A DNA stretch of 12,536 bases, taken from contig VAYJ01000145.1 of the NCBI GenBank assembly GCA_005888465.1, positions 591 through 13,126 of the forward strand. The letters run 5' to 3'. Made by a program: the position numbers and the translations under genes. This DNA is from Actinomycetota bacterium (GTDB lineage: Bacteria > Actinomycetota > UBA4738). A model generated the notes under the pieces. The model ran no database searches and was not told where the DNA came from. It worked only from the letters and a program-made list of their open reading frames with translations. This document shows positions 6,470 through 12,536 of this stretch, in pieces; the first letter of the stretch is position 1, and every line of letters starts with the position of its first letter.

Positions 6470-9087
6470 ATGAGCACAGAGATGCCGCCCGCGTACGACG
6501 CGCAGGCCGCCGAGGCCCGCTGGTACGACGAATGGGAGCGGCGCGGGTACTTCGGCGCGATCGCGGGGTCGGAGCGGCAACCGTACTGCATCGTGCTGCC
6601 GCCGCCGAACGTGACCGGGGCGCTGCACGTCGGGCATGCCTTCACGCAGCTCCTGCAGGACATCGTGGTCCGTCGCGCGCGGATGCAGGGGTTCGAGACG
6701 CTGTGGCTCCCCGGGACCGACCATGCCGGCATCGCCACGCAGATCGTGGTCGAGCGCGAACTCGCTGACGAGGGACTTGACCGCAAGGAGATAGGCCGGG
6801 AGGCGTTCGTCCAGCGCGTGTGGGACTGGAAGGAGCGGTACGGCGGCCGAATCGTCGAACAGATGCGGGCGCTCGGGAACTCCTGCGACTGGAGCCGGCT
6901 GCGGTTCACGATGGACGAGGGCCTGGAGCACGCGGTTCGGGTGGCGTTCGTGCGGATGTACGAGGCCGGCCTGATCTATCGCGGCGAGCGGATCATCAAC
7001 TGGTGCCCGAAGGACGGGACGGCGCTCTCCGACTCCGAGGTGGAGCACGAGGACGTCGACGGGGAACTCGTGACGTTCCGCTATCGGCTGGCCGATGGGA
7101 ATGGGTCCATCGATGTCGCCACGACGCGGATCGAGACGATGCTCGGGGACACCGGGGTCGCGGTGCATCCGGCCGACGCCCGCTATCGGTCACTGGTCGG
7201 GAAGCAGGTGCGGCACCCGCTCACCGGCGCCGAGCTGCCGATCGTGGCCGACGAGGCGGTCGACATGACCTTCGGCAGGCCCATGACCCGACGGACTTCG
7301 AGATCGGGCAGCGGCACGGGCTCGCGACCGTGAACATCCTGGATGCCGAGGCGCACATCTCGGACGCGGCGCCAGCTGAGTTCCGAGGCCTCGACCGATA
7401 CGAGGCGCGGGCGAAGGTGCTCGAGCGCCTGCGCGAGCTGGGTCTAATCGTGCAGGTGGAGCGCCCGTACGTCCACTCGGTCGGCCGCTGCTACCGCTGC
7501 GAGACCGAGATCGAACCGTGGATCCACGGGCAGCAGTGGTTCGTGAAGGTGGATCCGCTGAAAGGCCCGGCGAAGGAGGCGGCGCTCGACGGCCGCATCA
7601 CGTTCTGGCCGCGGCGCTGGGAGCGCGCGTACACGCAGTGGCTGGACAACCTGCGCGACTGGAACATCTCGAGGCAGCTGTGGTGGGGGCATCGCATCCC
7701 CGTGTGGTACTGCCCGAACGGCCACCAGGTCGCGTCGGTCGAGGACCCGACGACGTGCGCCGAGTGCGGATCCGCCGAGTTGGTTCAGGATCCCGACGTG
7801 CTCGACACGTGGTTCTCCTCCCAGCTGTGGCCGTACTCGACGTTGGGTTGGCCCGATGAGACACCCGATCTTCGGTCCTTCTATCCGACGACCGCCCTCG
7901 TGACGGGGTACGAGATCCTGTACCTCTGGGTCGCGCGCATGATCATGAGCGGCCTGTTCCTGGCGGGCGACATCCCGTTCTTCCACGTGGTGATCCACGG
8001 GTTGGTCCGCGACCCGCAGGGCCGCAAGATGTCGAAGTCGCTCGGGAACGTGATCGACCCGCTCGACGCGATCGCCGGGAAGGGCGCCGACGCGCTGCGG
8101 TTCGGCCTGGCGTATCAGGCGACCGAGGCGCAGAGCATCCCATTCGGCGAGGAGCACCTCGACGCGGGCCGGCGCTTCGCGAACAAGGTGTGGAACGCCG
8201 CTCGGCTGGTCCTCGCGGTGCGTGAAGAGAGCGGGGTGCCGGATCTGCCCGCGGCGACGGCGTGGACGCTCCCGGACCGATGGCTGCTCTCCCGGCACCA
8301 GGCGTGCCTGGACGAAGCGAATGCAGCGTTCGAGGCGTTCCGGTTCGCCGATGCCGCCCACGCGATGCACCGCTTCATCTGGTCGGAGCTCTGCGACTGG
8401 GGGCTCGAGACGGCGAAGCCGCGCCTGTACGAAGGCTCGCCCGAGGATCGGCGCGCGGCCGTCGAGGTGCTCGTGTGGGTGCTGGAGCGGAGCCTTCGCA
8501 TCCTGCATCCGATCATGCCGTTCGTGACGGAGGAGGCCTGGCAGCGGATCGGGCCAGGGGAGTCGATCATGGTCGCCCCGTGGCCGCAGGCGCACCCCGA
8601 GCACCGCGACGAAGACGCGGAGGTCCGGTTCGGCTTCGCGCAGGAGCTGGTCACGGCGGTCCGGCGGTTCCGCAAGACCCATGGCCTGAAGGACTCCGCG
8701 CCGCTCGCCGTGCGGGTGCTCCCGGTCGGCGCGCAGCGTGAGGTCGCGCTCGAGCTTCGTCCCGAGATCGAACGCCTGGCGGGCATCTCGGGCCTGGAGA
8801 TCCTGGACGCGGCACCTGACCCGACGGGGTGCGCGCGCCTGGTCGCCGCCGGCGCGCAGGTCCTTATCCCGCTCGCGGGGGTGCTCGACCCCGACGTCGA
8901 GCGAGGGCGCCTCGCGAAGCGCATGTCGTCGATCGAGGCCGACCTCGCGAAGGGCGAGGCGAAGCTCGCCGGCGAGGGGTTCGTGTCTCGCGCGCCGGTT
9001 AACGTCGTCGAGAAGGAGCGGCGGAAGGTGGCGGCGCTCAAGGAGGAGGCGGCCACGCTCGCCGCGCAGATCGAGGAGCTCGGCTGA
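6470..9087 (+). pseudogene. valS: Valine--tRNA ligase, frameshifted by an apparent internal deletion
   Basis: Class I aminoacyl-tRNA synthetase that charges tRNA-Val. From ATG 6470 the frame shows P-P-P-N-V-T-G-A-L-H-V-G-H (HIGH motif, residues 53-56), W-L-P-G-T-D-H-A-G and the editing-domain T-T-R-I-E-T-M-L-G-D-T-G, then fails after V-D-M-T-F-G and stops at 7333 (287 residues). The rest continues in another frame from A-H-D-P-T-D-F-E-I-G at 7279: KMSKS at 8026-8040, the anticodon-binding domain, and the C-terminal coiled-coil arm ending TLAAQIEELG. Family sequences read F-G-T-G-A-V-K-V-T-P-A-H-D-P here, so about 22 nt are missing at 7277/7278. With them restored the protein would be about 879 residues, normal for ValRS. 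Because valS is essential, an assembly error is likely unless another copy exists. Confidence 0.93.
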
Positions 9088-10382
9088 ACCTCGCTGCGGC
9101 CCTCAGCGACCTGGACGCGCGCCAGCCCGAGGTCATGCCGGGCCCGAGCCTGGACCGGATCCGCGCGATCGCCGAGCTGCTGGACCACCCGGAGCTGACC
9201 TACCCCTCCGTCCACGTCACCGGCACGAACGGCAAGACGACCACCGCGCGGCTGGTCTCGGCGCTCGCGTGCGCGCATGGCTTGTCAACCGGGACGTACC
9301 TCTCACCGCACCTGCGGTCGGTGAACGAGCGCCTGTCGATCTGCGGCGTCGACATGACCGAGAGCGAGTTCGCGGAGGAATACACACGACTCGTGCCCTA
9401 CCACGAACGTGTCGACGCGTTCGAAGGGCGGCTCACCTACTTCGAAACGCTCACTGCGATCGCCTATCTCTGGTTCGCCGACAAACCCGTCGGCTTGGGC
9501 GTGTTCGAGGTGGGGATGGGCGGCGCGTGGGACGCCACGAACCTGATCCTCGGAGACGTCGCGGTGCTCTGCCCGATCGGGCTCGACCACACCGCGATCC
9601 TGGGGACCACGGTTCGCGAGATCGCGACGGAGAAGGCCGGGATCATCAAGGAGGGCCGGGTCGCGATCGCTCGCGAGCAGCGCGACGAAGCGATGACGGT
9701 CATCCGGGCGCGCTGCGAGGAGGTCGGCGCTACGCTCGCGCTCGAGGGCGAGGCGTTCGAGCTGGACGCACGCGGGCAGGGGGTCGGTGGGCAGTCGCTC
9801 ACCGTGCGCGGCCTGCACGCGTCCTACGACGACCTGTTCCTGCCGGTCTTCGGCGAGCAGACCGCGCGGAACGCCGCCGCGTCGATCGCCGCGGTCGAGG
9901 CGCTCTTCGGCCGTGCGCTCAACCCGGGCGCGGTCCGCGCGACGCTCTCCGGTTTCAGGACGCCGGGCCGGCTGGAGGTGATCGCACGCCATCCGCTCGT
10001 GATCCTGGACGGTGCGCACAACCCGGACGCGGCCGCCGCGCTCGCGACGGCGATCGCCGAGGCGTTCCGGTGGGAACGCCTGCATCTGGTGATAGCGATG
10101 TTCGGCGACAAGGACGTGGAGACGGTCACCGGGATCCTCGGGCCGGTCGCGAACGCCGCGTACGCGACACCGAACGCGAGCCCCCGCTCGGCGCCAGCCG
10201 ATCGCCTGGCGGCGGGGCTCGCCGCCGCGGGAGTGGACGACGTCCGGACGTTCGACTCGGTGGCGGATGCGGTCTCGGCGGCCCGCGTCGCCGCGGCCGA
10301 CGGCGACCTCATCGTGGTGACCGGCTCTCTCTATACTGTCGCGGACGCACGCCCCCTCTTCACGGATCCGGAGCATGGCTGA
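9084..10382 (+). CDS. folC: Bifunctional folylpolyglutamate synthase / dihydrofolate synthase
   Basis: Mur-ligase-family enzyme that adds glutamates to folates (and L-Glu to dihydropteroate). The ATP loop is VHVTGTNGKTTTARL, followed by Y-L-S-P-H-L-R-S-V-N-E-R, E-V-G-M-G-G-A-W-D-A-T-N, G-L-D-H-T-A-I-L-G and the C-terminal-domain L-D-G-A-H-N-P-D. The first ATG in frame is at 9135 (415 residues), but homologous sequence continues upstream (A-A-L-S-D-L-D-A-R-Q-P-E-V), with no ATG, GTG or TTG. A CTG at 9084 overlaps the valS TGA as CTGA and has GAGGAG at 9073-9078 five bases before it. I therefore favour a CTG start (432 residues) and give 9135 as the conservative choice. The 3' end overlaps ndk by 8 bp. 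Confidence 0.93.
   Translation: MNLAAALSDLDARQPEVMPGPSLDRIRAIAELLDHPELTYPSVHVTGTNGKTTTARLVSALACAHGLSTGTYLSPHLRSVNERLSICGVDMTESEFAEEYTRLVPYHERVDAFEGRLTYFETLTAIAYLWFADKPVGLGVFEVGMGGAWDATNLILGDVAVLCPIGLDHTAILGTTVREIATEKAGIIKEGRVAIAREQRDEAMTVIRARCEEVGATLALEGEAFELDARGQGVGGQSLTVRGLHASYDDLFLPVFGEQTARNAAASIAAVEALFGRALNPGAVRATLSGFRTPGRLEVIARHPLVILDGAHNPDAAAALATAIAEAFRWERLHLVIAMFGDKDVETVTGILGPVANAAYATPNASPRSAPADRLAAGLAAAGVDDVRTFDSVADAVSAARVAAADGDLIVVTGSLYTVADARPLFTDPEHG
10332..10337 (+). promoter_or_regulatory. Possible -10 box (TATACT) ahead of ndk
   Basis: TATACT lies inside the folC 3' end, 37 bases before the ndk ATG, and is AT-rich against a very GC-rich background. No -35 box is evident. It could give ndk its own transcript, but read-through from valS-folC is equally possible. 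Confidence 0.2.
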
Positions 10383-10785
10383 GGAATCGACGCTCGTCAT
10401 CGTCAAGCCTGACGCGGTTCGCCGCGGGCTGATCGGGGAGATCCTCGGTCGCCTAGAGCGCAAGGGCCTTCGGATCGAGGGCCTAAGGTCCGCGCGGCTC
10501 GCCAAGGAACTCGCGGAGCGCCACTACGAGGAGCACCAGGAGAAGCCGTTCTTCGGCGAGCTGGTTGCGTTCATCACCGATGGGGACGTGGTGCTCGCGA
10601 AAGTGACTGGGCCGCAGGCGATCTCCGTCGTCCGCGCACTGATGGGCCCGACGGACCCGCGCTCGGCGCCGCCCGGGACCATCCGTGGCGATTTCGGCAC
10701 GATCATCACGGCGAACCTCATCCACGGGAGTGACTCGCCCGAGTCGGCCGCGCGCGAGCTGGCGCTTTTCTTCCCCGAGGGCTAG
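10375..10785 (+). CDS. ndk: Nucleoside diphosphate kinase
   Basis: This 136-residue enzyme transfers the gamma phosphate between nucleoside di- and triphosphates through a phosphohistidine. It shows E-S-T-L-V-I-V-K-P-D-A at the start, G-P-T-D-P-R-S-A-P-P-G-T-I-R-G-D-F-G (91-108), and the active site N-L-I-H-G-S-D-S with His117. Length and motif order are normal for bacterial Ndk. The ATG at 10375 overlaps the folC stop (ATGGCTGA), and GGAG lies only one base upstream, so translation may be coupled to folC. In mycobacteria a small gene sits between folC and ndk; here there is none. The stop shares CTAG with the convergent lipoprotein gene. Confidence 0.96.
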   Translation: MAEESTLVIVKPDAVRRGLIGEILGRLERKGLRIEGLRSARLAKELAERHYEEHQEKPFFGELVAFITDGDVVLAKVTGPQAISVVRALMGPTDPRSAPPGTIRGDFGTIITANLIHGSDSPESAARELALFFPEG

Positions 10786-11336
10786 TCGATCGCGAACGAC
10801 CCGATGACGCCCTCGGCCGTCGCGTGGAGCGTGGGGAACTGATCAGGGGCCGCGACGAACACCAGGACGAAGGCGCGGCCGCGATCGACGGTCAGCGCGG
10901 CTTCCCACTGCAGGTCGGTCGTTCCTTGCTGCCCCGTGTAGACGACCCGGCGCGCGGTTCGATCGGCGAGGACGGCCGGATCCGAGCTGACCAGGTGATA
11001 GCCCGGGATCGAGCGGGCCTGCTCAGTCAGCCACACGTCGGCGAAGTGGTCGAGCGTCTGCGAGGGATCGGAGAGCGGCTGGGCGAGGACGCTCACGCTC
11101 GCCCGGGCACCGGCGGTCGACCCGGGCGCGAGGAACGTGACGACCGTGCCCTCGGTGCCCGATTGCGCCGCCCAGTCCGGTGGGTAGCCGACGCGGAAGC
11201 CGAACGACGTGTCGCGGAAGACGAGGAACCCGGCGCTCGACGCCGCCGAGGGCGCGGGCGGTACCGGCGACGCGCCGACACAGGCGGAGCTCGCGACGAG
11301 GAGGATCAGGAAGGAGACGGCCCGGCGCGTCCTCAG
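10782..11336 (-). CDS. Probable secreted lipoprotein with PsbP-like domain
   Basis: The 184-codon frame begins L-R-T-R-R-A, then V-S-F-L-I-L-L-V-A-S-S-A-C: a basic start, a short hydrophobic stretch and Cys19, which look like a lipoprotein signal with an imperfect lipobox (S-S-A-C). A Pro/Ser/Ala linker follows, then a domain with F-R-D-T-S-F-G-F-R-V-G-Y-P-P-D-W, and the protein ends A-E-G-V-I-G-S-F-A-I-D. The F-G-F-x-V-x-Y-P-x-x-W start and I-x-x-S-F end resemble PsbP-like/DUF1795-type domains; the function is unknown. No ATG, GTG or TTG exists in frame near the signal. The likely start is CTG 11336, overlapping the fabF TGA as CTGA. GGGAGG lies immediately upstream, one base away. It appears to be translated with fabF. 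Confidence 0.72.
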   Translation of the reverse strand: MRTRRAVSFLILLVASSACVGASPVPPAPSAASSAGFLVFRDTSFGFRVGYPPDWAAQSGTEGTVVTFLAPGSTAGARASVSVLAQPLSDPSQTLDHFADVWLTEQARSIPGYHLVSSDPAVLADRTARRVVYTGQQGTTDLQWEAALTVDRGRAFVLVFVAAPDQFPTLHATAEGVIGSFAID

Positions 11337-12536
11337 GCCTCCCAGCGCCGGAAGGCGAGGGTGGCGTTCTGCCCGCCGAAGCCGAAGGAGTTGGAGAGGG
11401 CCAGGCGAACGTCGGCCCGGCGGGCCTCGTTCGGCACGTAGTCCAGGTCGCAGTCCTCGTCTTGGTGCTCGTAGTTGAGCGTCGGTGGAATGACGCCGTC
11501 GTGCACGACGAGGGCAGAGACCGCGCCCTCGACGGCACCGGCAGCGCCCAGCATGTGCCCGGTCATCGACTTCGTCGAGGAGATGGCGACGCGGCGTGCG
11601 TGGTCCCCGAGCGCCTTTTTGATCGCGCGGGTCTCCGACGCGTCGTTCAGCTGCGTCGAGGTGCCGTGCGCGTTGATGTAGTCGACCGCATCCGGTGGTT
11701 CGCCGGCGTCCTCGAGGCACGCCTGCATGGCCTGGATCGCGCCGAGGCCCTCGGGCTCGGGCGCCGTGATGTGGTACGCGTCGGCCGATGCCCCGTACCC
11801 GGCGAGCTCCGCGTAGATTCGCGCACCGCGCGCGACGGCGCGCTCGGCCTCCTCCAGCACGATCGCCCCGGCGCCCTCGGCCAGCACGAACCCGTCGCGG
11901 TCGCGGTCGAACGGGCGGCTCGCTCGTTCGGGGTCGTCGTTCCTTCGCGAGAGCGCCTGCATCTGGGCGAACCCGGCGACGGTGAGCTCGAGGATGCACG
12001 CCTCCGTTCCGCCGGCGATACACACGTCGGCGCGCCCGTCGCGGATCAGCACCGAAGCCTCGCCGATCGCGTGAGCGCCGGCGGCGCACGCCGTGGTGAT
12101 GCACATGTTCGGCCCGGTGAAGCCGAAGGCCATCGCCACCTGCCCGGCCGCGGCGTTCGGCATGAGCATGGGCACCATGAACGGGCTCACCCGGTCGGCG
12201 CCCTTCTCCAGGTAGACCTTGTGCTGCTGCAGCAGGCTCCCCAGGCCGCCGATGCCGGTCGAGAAGAGGACCCCCGTGCGTGCGTGGTCGACTGTAGGGT
12301 CGCCCGCGTCCTGCCACGCCTGCTTCGCCGCGGCGAGCGCGAAATGGGTCGCCCGGTCGGTGCGCTTGACTTCCTTCGCCGTCATCCAGGGGTCCGTGTC
12401 GAACCCGTGCACCTCGCCGGCGATGCGTACCGAGAAGGTCGACGCGTCGAAGGAGGCGATCGGGCTGATCCCCGAACGACCGGCCTTCAGCGCCTCCCAG
12501 AGCTCGCCCGCCCCCACACCGACCGGGGTGACCGCG
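11333..12536 (-). CDS. fabF: 3-oxoacyl-[acyl-carrier-protein] synthase II (partial, 5' end outside the window)
   Basis: Condensing enzyme that extends acyl-ACP with malonyl-ACP in fatty acid synthesis. The frame is open to the window edge, where A-V-T-P-V-G-V-G-A-G-E-L-W-E is the usual start of the family less about ten residues. A GTG at 12517 lies inside this homology, so it is not the start. The thiolase-fold active site is complete: Cys in C-I-T-T-A-C-A-A-G (codon 12086-12088), His in Y-I-N-A-H-G-T-S-T, and His in S-S-T-K-S-M-T-G-H-M-L-G-A-A-G. The C-terminal glycine-rich strand S-N-S-F-G-F-G-G-Q-N is intact. It ends at TGA 11335-11333, overlapping the downstream lipoprotein. Genes for acyl carrier protein and FabH/FabD may lie just beyond the edge. 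Confidence 0.95.
   Translation of the reverse strand, partial: AVTPVGVGAGELWEALKAGRSGISPIASFDASTFSVRIAGEVHGFDTDPWMTAKEVKRTDRATHFALAAAKQAWQDAGDPTVDHARTGVLFSTGIGGLGSLLQQHKVYLEKGADRVSPFMVPMLMPNAAAGQVAMAFGFTGPNMCITTACAAGAHAIGEASVLIRDGRADVCIAGGTEACILELTVAGFAQMQALSRRNDDPERASRPFDRDRDGFVLAEGAGAIVLEEAERAVARGARIYAELAGYGASADAYHITAPEPEGLGAIQAMQACLEDAGEPPDAVDYINAHGTSTQLNDASETRAIKKALGDHARRVAISSTKSMTGHMLGAAGAVEGAVSALVVHDGVIPPTLNYEHQDEDCDLDYVPNEARRADVRLALSNSFGFGGQNATLAFRRWEA

Noticed and set aside
12515..12517. GTG as the fabF start codon
   Set aside because: The homologous residues A-V-T-P-V-G precede it in frame up to the window edge, so the true start lies outside the window.

Overview
The window is high-G+C bacterial DNA with densely packed housekeeping genes. 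The order tig-clpP-clpX followed by valS-folC-ndk resembles the Actinomycetota chromosome, where these two blocks lie close together. Several intact genes have no Shine-Dalgarno sequence but carry a TAnnnT box 6-11 nt before the ATG, which fits leaderless transcription. I infer an uncultured or deep-branching actinobacterium or a similar high-G+C lineage. The species cannot be read from this sequence.

Layout. (1) 1-1628: the 3' end of a PhzF-like isomerase gene runs convergently into a stand-alone LigD-type polymerase gene on the minus strand. That polymerase gene is split by a 505-bp inverted duplicate of its own 5' end plus most of the neighbouring tRNA-Pro gene (arms 408-912 and 1124-1628). 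(2) 1573-2442: an intact tRNA-Pro(TGG), a 58-residue zinc-ribbon gene, and a winged-helix/DUF2087 regulator with a one-base frameshift. (3) 2483-5786: trigger factor, ClpP and ClpX, a protein folding and degradation set on the plus strand. (4) 5783-6391: an AlkA-type DNA glycosylase on the minus strand. (5) 6470-10785: valS (broken by an apparent ~22-nt deletion), folC and ndk, tightly overlapping. (6) 10782-12536: a minus-strand pair, fabF (cut by the window edge) followed by a probable PsbP-like lipoprotein.

The genes form three divergent promoter regions (around 1539-1572, 2443-2482 and 6392-6469) and three convergent ends with overlapping stop codons. Two of the convergent ends share one CTAG for both stops. 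Two downstream genes (folC and the lipoprotein) appear to start at CTG inside a CTGA overlap with the preceding stop.

I see no CRISPR array, transposase, phage or defence system. The most unusual signal is the perfect inverted duplication with microhomology at both ends. It has the form of a double template switch that destroyed the polymerase gene and made a chimeric tRNA-like sequence. Three lesions lie within about 7 kb and one of them hits the essential valS, so assembly or amplification error is a serious alternative to real mutation.
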